A stretch of DNA of 64,000 bases from Enoplolaimus lenunculus. Taxonomy: Eukaryota; Nematoda; Enoplea; Enoplida; Thoracostomopsidae. The position numbers and the translations under genes were made by a program. This document shows positions 1 through 10,224 of the stretch, piece after piece (position 1 is the stretch's first letter; each line of letters begins with the position of its first letter). The notes under the pieces are model-generated. The model saw only the letters and a program-made list of their open reading frames with translations. It did no database searches and was not told where the DNA came from. Where the stretch lies: the NCBI GenBank assembly GCA_030248215.1, contig JASANG010003882.1, positions 1 through 64,000 on the forward strand. Reading direction: 5' to 3'.

Positions 1-330
1 GAATATTTGTGGCGATGCGATAATATATGAATTGAATGCAATTGGTCGATATAATAATTTGCAATACGCAAACGAAAGACACACAACTCGGCTATTTGGC
101 TCAATCAAATTACAAATTCGATTGGTTTAATTAATATGAACTTATGGACGAATGTGTAACTGCTTATACAGTGAGGTTTCTGACCTTGAAAAATAATAAT
201 CTTTCTTCCTTCAACGCTATGTATATATATATATATATATGATAATTATATAACTAAATGTAAATTTTAAGCATAAATTTCCTAGCTACAGGAAAAATTC
301 AGAAGAGCGTTTTATGCAAATCAACCAGAA
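1..330 (-). repeat. BEL/Pao 3' LTR (left end cut by window edge)
   Basis: This stretch repeats at 7224-7550 almost without substitutions. It contains a short TA microsatellite near 220-240, present in both copies. Because the element is on the minus strand this is the downstream (3') LTR. The first few bases of the LTR, probably starting TGTA as in the other copy, lie before position 1. Confidence 0.92.
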
Positions 331-405
331 TTTTTCAGTCATCCACTCCCGACCGAAGATTTTAAGGCCGGGACGAACTTGCCCAAGTGATTTCGTCGAG
401 AAAAT

Positions 406-1538
406 CTACCTGCCATGTGTCAACGCCACTGATTTCAGATCGTCGTAAAGTTGGGCGCACTCCTGGAGCACAGTTCGAAACCCCATATGATTGTGGAGAT
501 GAAAACAATCGTTGTAGAACAGATTAACGTTGACGATTCCGAAGTCGAGCCACGAAACGGACAGTCGGTGCGAGTCGACCAATTGATGCAGTGGATTGCC
601 AATTTTTTGCAGCGTCGTTGAACGAATTTGGAATGTTTGGAAATACCCGGAACTGAAGGATGAGGAACGGCAGTGCAAACGACAGTTGCAGGCAAACGGC
701 CGTCAGTTTTAAGACGCAAAAACGACTCAAGCACATCCCAAGAAGCTCTTTGTCCTGCGACACTTCGTTGAGCACTATTAACACCACAGTTGATGATAAG
801 TGTGGCATAATCTTGGATGTTGATGTTGAATTGATGTGCAGCATCAACCGATTGATGGTATTGCCCACCGGAAATGGCAATAACCAAGCCACGATTGATG
901 TACTGAACGTGCCGTCCCTGGCTGTCCGAAAGCAAGAGTACTGTTCGACGATAGTGAGGCGGTGGCAATAAATTGTGTGTTAAATAGGCAACACCCGATC
1001 CAATGTAGGAGTCCAATCGGACTCAAAATGGCGTGCGATGACGATGTCGAGACAATGGCCGAAGTTATCTGAACCCGGGATACGAGTGATTGCCGCGGTC
1101 GACACCGGATTGTGGGCGAAACCCCGAGGTCCATACCAGTTCGTGAGGAGCCGAGCAAAGGACAAAAAGAAGCGAGTTGACATTAGGCATTGAACGCGCG
1201 ACAGAGTTGAAGGCATCCGTGAAGGCATAGGGTGGATGATTAGGATTGACCAATTCCAACATGATGTCAATAACTAACTGTCGGGAATGGAATACCCATT
1301 CAGCACTGATACGGACAGCATTATTCCGAATCCACGTCTCGATCTCTGCCGGATGACGAGCTAGAAACGAATTGTGGCGTAGACGATGAGCAAGATCATC
1401 ATTTCCCATCTGCTTGAGGATTATATAACATCGAATCATTTCGATGGATGTGAACGACCGATCGACAAATCTGAGAGGGGGGTCGAAACTGTAGTACAGC
1501 GATAAGGGATGTACGTGGGTGATGTTGAAAACCTGCAT
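406..1538 (-). CDS. Extra coding region of the BEL element with SGNH-hydrolase-like motifs
   Basis: Between integrase and the 3' LTR, where some BEL/Pao elements carry env, the minus strand encodes about 1.1 kb of protein-like sequence. A first part of roughly 150 residues has a WIRNN and FHSRQLVIDI region of unknown type. The rest shows motifs that resemble SGNH/GDSL esterase blocks: LLLSDSQG (block I, GDS-like), IINCGVNS (block III, GxN-like) and NDCFHLHN (block V, DxxH-like). No signal peptide, furin site or fusion-peptide-like segment of an envelope is apparent. The region is part of the broken copy. The esterase reading rests on motif spacing alone, so the call is moderate. Confidence 0.5.
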
Positions 1539-1682
1539 ACTGGTTTCTCTGAAAACACAACATACCTGATATTAATTTGTTTTTATTTAATAATTAATTA
1601 TTTTTGCAAATTAAAAAAAAAACTAATAATTAATATTAATGGCGCAAAAAAGCTTATTTTTGTTAATTCCAATTATAATCCG

Positions 1683-2303
1683 TTACAGTTCAACAGATTC
1701 AGCATCGCTGACATCATTGTAGCTAACTTGGTCGTTGACAGTGCCCGGCGTCGAGGGAGATGGAACGCCCTGGTTGGCTCGACCCTTCCCGTCAACGAAG
1801 GTAGAAGATTCGAGAGGGAAAAGCAGACGTAACGGGCGATTTATTAATTTTTTGTTGTGTAGCTGAAGAATGACTGAGCGGCAACGACCATCGGATCCGT
1901 GCTTCAAATCTATGATTTTTGCTAACTTCCAACTGTTACGGGGTAAATTGTCTTTCACTATTACGATGGTTCCCACTGCCGGTGTCAAGGGGCTGCCATT
2001 GCGATGTTGGGTAGGTTTAGACTGGGATCGCACACCCAGAAGATATTGATTTTTCCAAATCGTCCAAAAATTGTCCAGCATGCCTTGAATCCTCTTCCAC
2101 TCAAGGATCAGCTGATCAGGAGTCGAGATTGTAGGGCAATTACCCTTCACGATCCGAAATCTTGGAACCTGAGGTTTTGGACCCAGTGTGATGGAGTCAG
2201 TGGTGGAATTGACATGTCCGATTCGGAGTATAGCAAAGGGCGGGAGTTGACAATCGCTGAAACTTCGAGGATAATTGTTTGTAGCTCCATCAATGACACG
2301 CAT
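1683..2303 (-). CDS. BEL/Pao integrase C-terminal domain region
   Basis: The translation resembles the C-terminal (DUF5641-type) tail of BEL/Pao and Gypsy-like integrases. A WxxWxxxYL-type motif (WTIWKNQYLLGVR) is followed by a chromatin or nucleic-acid binding SH3-like core (VGTIVIVKDN, WKLAKIIDL, SVILQL). It directly follows the integrase core on the minus strand. I list it as part of the element and do not treat it as a separate protein. Confidence 0.8.
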   Translation of the reverse strand: MRVIDGATNNYPRSFSDCQLPPFAILRIGHVNSTTDSITLGPKPQVPRFRIVKGNCPTISTPDQLILEWKRIQGMLDNFWTIWKNQYLLGVRSQSKPTQHRNGSPLTPAVGTIVIVKDNLPRNSWKLAKIIDLKHGSDGRCRSVILQLHNKKLINRPLRLLFPLESSTFVDGKGRANQGVPSPSTPGTVNDQVSYNDVSDAESVEL

Positions 2304-5300
2304 CGAGCATCGAACACTTTTTTCAGTGCAGACTTAACAATTCCCACCATCCTTTCATAGAACCCGCCCATCCAAGGCGAAAGTTCTGTGATAAATTTCC
2401 ATTCGATTCCACGGGTTGCTACGAAGTCGACTACGGTTGAATCAAGTAATACAGTGCGCCACAACTTGGAAAACATAGCATTGGCGGCTATGAATTGCTT
2501 AGCGTTGTCCGAAACAATAAGGCGTGGTTTGCCAAATCGTGCGAAAAATCGTCGTAGACACAAGATGAATTGATGAGCATTCATTTGCTCGACGATTTCC
2601 AAGTGCACTGCTCGAATCACAGTACACGAGAACAAACATACCCAAACTTTGGTGAGTGTCTTGTCTGGTGATTTAATCAACAAAGGGCCGAGATAATCAA
2701 TCCCAACACAAGAAAAGGGTTGGCAGCGGTTCACTCGAAATTCCGGCAACGGCGGAAGGTTTTGCTCTTGGAAGCAACCGCCATGAGCAATACGACAGAT
2801 CATACACGCCTTGATCACACGCTTTACCTGTGCACGACCGGATGGGATCCAATACTGATATCGAAGTTGGGACAACGTATGAGCTGTCCCTGCATGACAC
2901 AGACGACGATGAATGTCATCAATGACGAGGTCTGTGAAGTGATTGGACTTCGGCAACGATTTTGGATATTTGGCGTCATCATCAAGATCAGCATATTGCA
3001 GTCGACTACCACAACGGATAAACCCTTCCTGATCCACAAACAGTTGGAGGGCCTTAAATGAATGGGGAAATTTGCCTTTTCTTCCTTTGGAAAACATGTT
3101 GGGGAAGCCTGTTTGTTGCACGCGACGCTCCCAGAATGCTTGGGATTCAGATAATTCGGCAGCGGTTAAAGGGCCAGACACCGATTTCTTCTGACAATTG
3201 TTAATGAATCGCCGAATCCATGCAGTAACCCGTATCAAATGGGTCAACCGAGAGAATCGATCAATCACAATGATGTCATCTGGCGCAGGTCCTTCAGCAT
3301 TGTGTTGGATACTGCCGGTAGAAGGGTCATTCGAGTCATTAAGCAACGATACGGAACCGTCTATGTTCTCTGGCCACGAGTCACGAATGAGCCAATCAGG
3401 ACCGTTCCACCAGAGATGATTGCTCATTAGTGAATTCAATGTGCAACCACGAGACGACAAATCAGCTGGATTACACTCGGTTGGAACGTAACGGAAGGTA
3501 ATATCGCTGTGTGAGTTGATTTCGCGAATTCGATTCTGCACAAACACAGTGGAAATTGACTCCTTTCGTTGCCAATGCAATACGCATTGAGAATCCGACC
3601 ACACGATTTTGCTATCAATAGTAAGTTTCAATTGTCGAGCAACAAATTGTATCAGGCGGGTGCCGATCAACAAGGCCATCAGCTCCAGTCGTGGAATTGA
3701 CAAGCGTTTGACAGGAGCGACTCGTGATTTGGCAAAAACTAGACGTGCGGTGACACCATTAGCAGTCTGTGTACGAAGATAGATGGCGGCAGCGAACGCC
3801 TTTGCAGACGCGTCACAAAACGCGTGTAGCTGGTATGTTCCGTCGGCTGGAGTCGATGGACCGATATAGCGAGTAATTTTGTGCTCGGCGATGCCTTGGA
3901 GACTTGATGCGCAGCGTTTCCACTGCTCGATAATAGCTGCCGGAAGCTCGTCGTCCCAGCCATATTTTTCGAGCCAAAGGGTTTGGATCAATATTTTCCC
4001 AACAACAGTGACGGGTGAGAAATATCCACATGGGTCGAACACGCTGGCCAGGCATTTCAGCATCAACCTCTTCGTCGCCACCGAGGATAAATCGGCATTG
4101 AACGAAGAACAAGACAGCGTGTCAAATTTGGTATTCCACACTAACCCGAGTACCTTCGTGATATCAGATTTCCCACGATCTTCCGGAGCAATGGATTCCT
4201 GCAATGTCTGACTGTTAGAGAACCATTCTCGAAGATTCATTGCAGCATCATTAAATATTTGTTTGGCAGACGTGTAAAACTTGATGGCGGCTTCATCCGA
4301 CGATGCACCGGTAATTACATTGTCCACGTAAACGTTTTTACGGATTCGATCAGCAACGGGGTCACTAGACTGTTGCAGGTGATGCTGGATCACTGCCGCC
4401 AGGAGAAAGGGACTAGCAACAGCTCCGAAGCAAACACGGGTGAAGCGATAGGTGATGATGTTGTTGCCGTAAGGTGGGCGGTTTCGATCTTCGACCCACA
4501 AAAATCTAGCGACATCTCGTGAGGGCACATCAAGTCCAACTTGCAGAAATGCCTTCTCGATGTCACTTACCAATCCGACTGGCGACAAACGAAAACGGAT
4601 GATGAGACCACATAAATCGTCCAGAATTACTGGACCACGGTACATGCAGTCGTTAAGACTGGGACTGTCCTTACTGGCTTTGGCGGACGCATCATAGACT
4701 ATGCGCACTTTGGTGGTAGCTTTAGATGGTGTAACAACGGCATGATGTGGTATATAATGTGTTGTGTGGCCAGGTTCATCATCTGTAACACGCTCGATGA
4801 TTCCCTTTGCTTCCTGATCCACGATGATTTGTTGGTAGGCGTCGAACAGCTGGGAATCAGGAACAACCCGTTTCAGTGTGGAAATAAGACGTTTTTTTGC
4901 GAGATATTGATTCGTTGGAAGGGGCGGAGCATCTGCCTTCATTGGCCAAGAAACTTGATATCGACCGTCAATGCGTTGAATCGATTTATTAAACAAGCGC
5001 ACAGCTTCTTCATCTTCATTGGATGACGCGGGAGGCTTTACACCGATGTCCTCCAAATTCCAAAACTGCTCGATGGCAACGTTGGTGTCCGGAGTAGCGG
5101 ACAAGTGCATCGCTGTGACGTCGTGTGGGTTGGACTTTTCAGAAGTAACGATCTTCCCCGAAGCGATAAATCCGAGAGTCGACGATACGAAAAGTAGTCC
5201 ATCGGAACACTGCACGCGAGCCGTGCCGACAAAATCGTAATAATAGTCGAGCCCAATTAAAATGTCAACAGGCACCATTTCCGTTTGCTGAGCAATTGGT

Positions 5301-7024
5301 TCCGCAAGAACGAGTTGTTTGATCATTGGATACCTTGTAGAGTCGATTGCAATCTTCTGGATTGGACAAGAAATTTCGTCGATGACGTTGGCGGTGATGG
5401 TCTTAGTTGATCCATTGCTGAGGATAACGTGAAATCGGGCAATTTCATACTTCTTAGTTTTTCGCTTTGTGTCCGCAAAACCGGCGGTCGATATGTATTC
5501 AGTGCCCAACATGCGGGCCCCGATTTGCTTCACTAAACGAGTGGTGATAAAAGTCCGAGAACAGCCGGTGTCGAACAAAAGTCTAGCTGTAGATCTGCGT
5601 AAACCTTCTATTGGGGCAACAGCAGTTTGCAGGACGACCTTTTCACCGTGTGACAACAATGACATATTTGCTGGCGTCACAATTCGTGACGGATCAGACC
5701 CGTGTGTTATTAAAGCCGAATCCGGCTTAACAGCCATTTCATCAGATTTGAATTTGGACAGACACATGCTGCGATGATGTGTTGATTTTTTGCAATACAC
5801 GCATGGGCGAGAGTGTGGACAAGCTTTCACCAAGTGTCCTGTTTTGAGGCAGACAAAGCATGCATTGCCAATACGTTTACGCCGAGAGGGAACATCGGGG
5901 TAGGTGGCACACTGGTCGCTGAAATGTGCTTCATCGCAATAGGCGCATCGTGGGCCTTTAGGCTTTCCGTTGGTGTTGTTTGTTAGAAGTGATGCAGAAC
6001 CACCCGACAAAGATTTCGGACGAGACGAGGTATTTTGCTGGCCAGCACGCTGCTGAGAGGTGCTCCCTGAATGACGGTCCGATGGGGCCTTCGGTCCAAA
6101 CGTCCGTTGACTGAAGTCCCGAGCTCGAATTTCACTCTTCAGCGATTCTCTGAGATTGCCAAGAGTCCAGGGCTTCGAACCATTTTGACGATATAATTCC
6201 ATTTTGACAAATGTTGGCAGCTTAGATAAGATTATGGGTGTAAATACCTGTCCAAAGGTATCTTCTGGCAGTCCCAAGGCTTTGAGGCTACGAATATGGC
6301 GCTCACATTCGTCGTATGTAGTCTGCAGTTTTTGGGCGTCATGCGTCACGACGGGAAGGGCTAGCATGGATTCAAAATGTGTAAATATCGCTACCTGTTT
6401 ATTACCAAACCGTTCCTTAAGAATCTCAACCACCGAATCATAATTCTCAGTGGTAAGCCTAAACCCATCAACCACTCGCAACGCTTCCCCGGCCAAATAC
6501 CCTTTTAAATACTTAAATTTATCGATAGTAGAAAGGTCTAAATTTGTATCGATTGTTGAACTGAAAGTGTCCCAAAACTCATCCCACTTTAGGGGGTCCC
6601 CCCTAAATGGTGTTATTTCGAGCTTGGGTAACTTTACCGAAGCGTTATGAGAGTGCCCGAAAGATGTATTGTTAGCCGACCCACTAGGTGACCCCGTAAC
6701 CGGTAATGTAGAAACGGAATGAAAAAGTTTTATCTTAGTTTTTAGTTTAGACAAAGTGTTCAAAACAGATTCATCAATTTCACTCGACTTCTGAATTTCA
6801 GAAGAAATATCGTTATCAGTGGTTAGGCTTGCCAAAATTTCATCATTAAGTGTTTCCAAGCGTGCCCGATAGTCGATTAGTTTTTCAATACATACTTCGG
6901 CTTCTTCAATAGTGTTTGAGGTTACTACATTCCCTATTTGATTAGAATTTTGAATTTCTTTAGTAACATTAGCACGCACTGCACCACGCTGTTTTATACG
7001 TGTAGCTATCGTTTTTGAATCCAT
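2147..7024 (-). CDS. BEL/Pao gag-pol polyprotein reading frame (1625 codons)
   Basis: The reading frame starts with an ATG 200 bases inside the 5' LTR. Domains in order are: an N-terminal gag part with coiled-coil character and a CCHC-type knuckle cluster (CFVCLKTGHLVKAC) near residue 390; an aspartic protease box (LLFDTGCSRTF) near residue 485; reverse transcriptase with the BEL-type YVDN box near residue 900; an RNase H domain (FCDASAKA, WSDSQC) at about 1070-1150; and integrase with an HHCC finger and the catalytic-core motifs GIDYLGPL and IVSDNAKQF. The order is the BEL/Pao order. The product would copy the element RNA into DNA and insert it. The integrase tail continues toward the left in the following region. 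This is a fossil mobile-element gene, not a host gene. Confidence 0.93.
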   Translation of the reverse strand: MDSKTIATRIKQRGAVRANVTKEIQNSNQIGNVVTSNTIEEAEVCIEKLIDYRARLETLNDEILASLTTDNDISSEIQKSSEIDESVLNTLSKLKTKIKLFHSVSTLPVTGSPSGSANNTSFGHSHNASVKLPKLEITPFRGDPLKWDEFWDTFSSTIDTNLDLSTIDKFKYLKGYLAGEALRVVDGFRLTTENYDSVVEILKERFGNKQVAIFTHFESMLALPVVTHDAQKLQTTYDECERHIRSLKALGLPEDTFGQVFTPIILSKLPTFVKMELYRQNGSKPWTLGNLRESLKSEIRARDFSQRTFGPKAPSDRHSGSTSQQRAGQQNTSSRPKSLSGGSASLLTNNTNGKPKGPRCAYCDEAHFSDQCATYPDVPSRRKRIGNACFVCLKTGHLVKACPHSRPCVYCKKSTHHRSMCLSKFKSDEMAVKPDSALITHGSDPSRIVTPANMSLLSHGEKVVLQTAVAPIEGLRRSTARLLFDTGCSRTFITTRLVKQIGARMLGTEYISTAGFADTKRKTKKYEIARFHVILSNGSTKTITANVIDEISCPIQKIAIDSTRYPMIKQLVLAEPIAQQTEMVPVDILIGLDYYYDFVGTARVQCSDGLLFVSSTLGFIASGKIVTSEKSNPHDVTAMHLSATPDTNVAIEQFWNLEDIGVKPPASSNEDEEAVRLFNKSIQRIDGRYQVSWPMKADAPPLPTNQYLAKKRLISTLKRVVPDSQLFDAYQQIIVDQEAKGIIERVTDDEPGHTTHYIPHHAVVTPSKATTKVRIVYDASAKASKDSPSLNDCMYRGPVILDDLCGLIIRFRLSPVGLVSDIEKAFLQVGLDVPSRDVARFLWVEDRNRPPYGNNIITYRFTRVCFGAVASPFLLAAVIQHHLQQSSDPVADRIRKNVYVDNVITGASSDEAAIKFYTSAKQIFNDAAMNLREWFSNSQTLQESIAPEDRGKSDITKVLGLVWNTKFDTLSCSSFNADLSSVATKRLMLKCLASVFDPCGYFSPVTVVGKILIQTLWLEKYGWDDELPAAIIEQWKRCASSLQGIAEHKITRYIGPSTPADGTYQLHAFCDASAKAFAAAIYLRTQTANGVTARLVFAKSRVAPVKRLSIPRLELMALLIGTRLIQFVARQLKLTIDSKIVWSDSQCVLHWQRKESISTVFVQNRIREINSHSDITFRYVPTECNPADLSSRGCTLNSLMSNHLWWNGPDWLIRDSWPENIDGSVSLLNDSNDPSTGSIQHNAEGPAPDDIIVIDRFSRLTHLIRVTAWIRRFINNCQKKSVSGPLTAAELSESQAFWERRVQQTGFPNMFSKGRKGKFPHSFKALQLFVDQEGFIRCGSRLQYADLDDDAKYPKSLPKSNHFTDLVIDDIHRRLCHAGTAHTLSQLRYQYWIPSGRAQVKRVIKACMICRIAHGGCFQEQNLPPLPEFRVNRCQPFSCVGIDYLGPLLIKSPDKTLTKVWVCLFSCTVIRAVHLEIVEQMNAHQFILCLRRFFARFGKPRLIVSDNAKQFIAANAMFSKLWRTVLLDSTVVDFVATRGIEWKFITELSPWMGGFYERMVGIVKSALKKVFDARCVSLMELQTIILEVSAIVNSRPLLYSESDMSIPPLTPSHWVQNLRFQDFGS

Positions 7025-7223
7025 TTAAAGCGAGTATTCTAATAGTACATAGCGCAAAATAATTATACTATACACTGGCCGATTGTCCGTTGATTCTCAA
7101 ATCTGAGAATGTGGCGATCCACAAACAGCTTGATGCAACACGGAGAGTTTGAAATCTCAAACAAACAGAAGCGAGGTAGAGCAATTCTTAGCAACTGGTT
7201 CGATAGTGGCGAAGGACCATGTA

Positions 7224-7550
7224 GAATATTTGTGGCGATGCGATAATATATGAATTGAATGCAATTGGTCGATATAATAATTTGCAATACGCAAACGAAA
7301 GACACACAACTCGGCTATTTGGCTCAATCAAATTACAAATTCATTGGTTTAATTAATATGAACTTATGGACGAATGTGTAACTGCTTATACAGTGAGGTT
7401 TCTGACCTCTGAAAAATAATAATCTTTCTTCCTTCAACGCTATGTATATATATATATATGATAATTATATAACTAAATGTAAATTTTCAAGCATAAATTT
7501 CCTAGCTACAGGAAAAATTCAGAAGAGCGTTTATGCAAATCAACCAGAAT
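7224..7550 (-). repeat. BEL/Pao 5' LTR
   Basis: This is the second copy of the terminal repeat, upstream of gag on the minus strand. Similarity to the left copy stops just after the shared ACCAGAATTT. On the minus strand the bases just inside the LTR read TGGTCCTTCG, which is the likely primer-binding or leader region; that is an inference. The promoter for the element would lie in this LTR. Confidence 0.92.
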
Positions 7551-7581
7551 TTCGATAGATTTGACAATAGTAACATGGGCC

Positions 7582-8545
7582 GTCCCAGCTGTCCCGCAGT
7601 CCCATTCGTCCGGGCTGTCTGCTGTCAAGGCTGTCCCATTGCCCTGCTGTTCCGCCATCTTATTATTCCGGCTGTCCACGCTGTCCCAGCTGTCTCAGCC
7701 GTCTCAGCTGCCTCAGCCGTCCCAGCTGTCTCAGCTGTCCCGGCTGTCCCAGCTGTCCCTGCTGTCCTGGCTGTCCCGTTGTTCCATTGTCCCATTGTCC
7801 CACTGTCCCGTTGTCCCGCTGTCTCACTGCCCCATTGTCCCACTGTCCCATTGTTCCCACTGTCCCGTTGTCCCACTGTCCCGTTGTCACACTGACCCGT
7901 TGTCCCAGCTGTCTCATTGTCCCACAGTCCCGTTGTCTCAGTGGCCCGGCTGTCCCGCTGCCCCACTGTCCTGTTGTCCCACTGTCCTACTGTCCCGTTG
8001 TCCCACTGTACTACTGCCCTCACTGTCCCGTTGTCCTATTGTCCCACTGTCCTACTGTTCCGCACTCCCACTGTCCCGCTGTCCCACTGTCCCGCTCTCC
8101 TACTGTCCCGCTGTCCTACTGTCCCGCTGTCCCCCTGTTCAGCTGTCCCGCTGTCCCAGTGTCCTGCTGTCCCACTGTCCCGTTGTCCTATTGTCCCACT
8201 GTCCTTCGGTCTCGCTCTCCCACTGTCCCGCTGTCCCGCTCTCCTCCTGTCCCGCTGTCTCACTGTCCCGGGTCCAGTTGTCCCACTATCCCGCTGTCCC
8301 ACTGTCCCACTGTCCTGCTGTCCCGCTGTCCTACTGTCCCACTGTCCCGCTGTCCTACTGTCCCACTGTCCTGCTGTCCCGCTGTCCCACTGTCCTGCTG
8401 TCCCGCTGTCCTATTGTCCCACAGTCCTACTGTCCCGCTCTCCCACTGTTCCACTGTCCCGCTGTCCCACTGTCCCGCTGTCCTACTGTCCCGTTGTCCT
8501 ACTGTCCCGCTGTCCTACTGCCCCGCTGTCCCACTATCCCGGGAC
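7582..8545. repeat. Minisatellite of 10-bp CTGTCCCNNT units, about 0.96 kb
   Basis: Almost every ten bases read CTGTCCC followed by GCT, ACT, GTT or similar. The reverse complement has the core GGGACAG. The array begins directly after GTAACATGGGCC (7570-7581) and ends at CCCGGGACAG. Long open frames through it (Pro/Ser/Cys-rich or Gln/Gly/Thr-rich) are by-products of a unit with no stop codons and not genes. The same unit, in the opposite orientation, forms an array at 10340-10850. Confidence 0.95.
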
Positions 8546-9084
8546 AGCGCGACGACCCTCAGCGTAACATGGACCGATATTACAATGTTTCCTTAAATAT
8601 ATCTGGTCGTGTAAAATTTTTTTCGGGTGCTAGATAAATATCCAATGTAAATAACAAAGGCGGAACAGTAGTATATATAAACATTGTCCTAAGCCTACGC
8701 GTGGGATGAGCTTATACATAAAGCTTGAGAAAAGCAAGAAAAATTGGTCTGACGCTTAAAGTTACTCTATTAAACGGAATATTCAAGATGTTCCTCATTT
8801 ATACTCGAAATATAATATACAATGGAACGCACGATTTTGTTGTTCAAAACACATTTACCGAACCTCCGGCAAAAATTCTACCGGAGCCGTAGCCTGAGGC
8901 CGATTCGTTACCGGAGCCGGAGCCGGAGCTGACCTGTGGTTCTATCTTGATATCAGGACATAGTTTCTTAAATAATCTATTTCATGTACTAACTAAGTTA
9001 TGTAGACTTAGGCTACCACGGACAGTATAGCTTGTTATAAGTTATCAGTTAAAGGACACACTCTTGCATAACCTTGCAGTACCG
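8546..9084. other. Non-coding spacer between minisatellites
   Basis: I see no gene here. A variant of the GTAACATGGNCC motif occurs at about 8562-8573 and a CCGGAGCC-rich stretch at 8860-8935 resembles the subterminal part of the CCGGAA-type TIR elements found later in the window. Confidence 0.5.
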
Positions 9085-10046
9085 TTGAAGTTTCGGGAAA
9101 ATGGGAAAACGGGACAGCTGCAAATTTTCACTGGGAAAACGGGACAATGGGACAGGTTTGTTTCGGACAAATGGGAAAATGAGACAGCTGCAAATTTTTC
9201 CTGGAAAAACGGGATAACGGGACAGGCCTATTTCGGTCAAATGAGAAAACGGGATAGCTGCAAATATTTTTCTCTGGGAAAAAAGGACAGGATTGTTTCG
9301 GACAAATGGGAAAACGGGACAGCTGCAAATTTTCGATGGAAAAAGGGACAATAAAAGACAGACCTGTTTCGGGCAAATGGAAAAACGGTACAGGTTTGTT
9401 TCGGGCAAATTGGAAAACGGGACAGGTTTGTTTCGGCCAAATGGGAAAACGGAACAACTGCAAATTTTCGATGGGAAAACGGGACTATGAGACAGGTCTG
9501 TTTCGGGCTAATGGGAAAACGGGACAGCTGCAAATTATCGATATGAAAACGGGACAATAGGACAGGCCTGTTTCGGGCAAATGGAAAAACGGTACAGGTT
9601 TGTTTCGGGCAAATGGAAAAACGGGACAGCTACAATTTTTCGCTGGGAAAACTGGAAAGGTTTGTTTCGCGAAAATGGAAAACAGGACAGCTGCATTTTG
9701 GCTGAGCAAACGGGACTGTGGACAGGCCTGCTTCGGGCAAATGGGAAAACGGAACAGGTGCAATTTTTCTGTGGGAAAACGGGTAAGCGGGTAAGTTTTT
9801 TTGGGGCATATGGGAAAACTGGACAATAGGACAGGCCTGTTTCGGGCTAAATGGAAAAACGGGTCAGCTGCAATTTTTCGCGGGGAAAACGGGAAAGGTT
9901 TGTTTCGCGAAAATGGGAAAGGTTTGTTTCGCGAAAATGGGAAAACAGGACAGCTGCATTTTTGGCTGGGCAAACGGGACTGTGGACAGGCGTACTTCGG
10001 ACAAATGGGAAAACGGAACAGCTGCAATTTTCGGTGGGAAAACGGG
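9085..10046. repeat. Minisatellite of ~73-bp units containing GGGACAG cores
   Basis: About a dozen imperfect units repeat GGGAAAACGGGACAGCTGCA, then AATTTTTC-type bases, then GGGACAGG and TTTGTTTCGGGCAAATGG. Units vary by deletions and duplications. The same array type recurs at 11745-12135. Open frames on both strands are artefacts of the repeat. Confidence 0.9.
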
Positions 10047-10224
10047 TACTGTAGTGACCCGAATAAGAGGGGGGACTGATATTTATTTGGCCTCTCCAAA
10101 GGGTACTCCCTCTGTTATTCAGTTACGGACTGTTATTTATTTTTAATCCACGCTCCGTCGCCCTTCGTTACTGATGTTATCCGTTCACTTAAACGTTTAT
10201 TTGTCTTGTGTCATTAGCTTGAGC

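Larger units (their letters stand above)
1..7550 (-). mobile_element. BEL/Pao LTR retrotransposon, nearly complete
   Basis: The element lies on the minus strand between two near-identical repeats at 1-330 and 7224-7550. Between them is a long polyprotein reading frame with gag zinc knuckles, an aspartic protease, reverse transcriptase, RNase H and integrase, in the order gag-PR-RT-RH-IN. That order and the YVDN reverse-transcriptase box are typical of BEL/Pao. A further coding region follows integrase near the 3' LTR. The LTRs differ almost only by a few short length changes, so the insertion looks recent. The coding part appears to have about two or three breaks, so I treat it as a young but damaged copy. 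The outermost left bases and the left target-site duplication are outside the window. The family call is well supported; the age is inferred from LTR similarity. Confidence 0.93.

Noticed and set aside
406-1538. Envelope gene of the BEL element
   Set aside because: I see no signal peptide, cleavage site or membrane anchor, and the motifs fit an SGNH-like domain better.
7561-8637. Long open frames (up to about 358 codons) rich in Pro, Ser, Cys and Leu, and Gln/Gly/Thr-rich frames on the other strand
   Set aside because: They follow the 10-bp minisatellite in every frame and have no family similarity, so they are composition artefacts.
9049-10146. Overlapping open frames on both strands (NGKTGQ-like peptides)
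   Set aside because: They are translations of the ~73-bp minisatellite.
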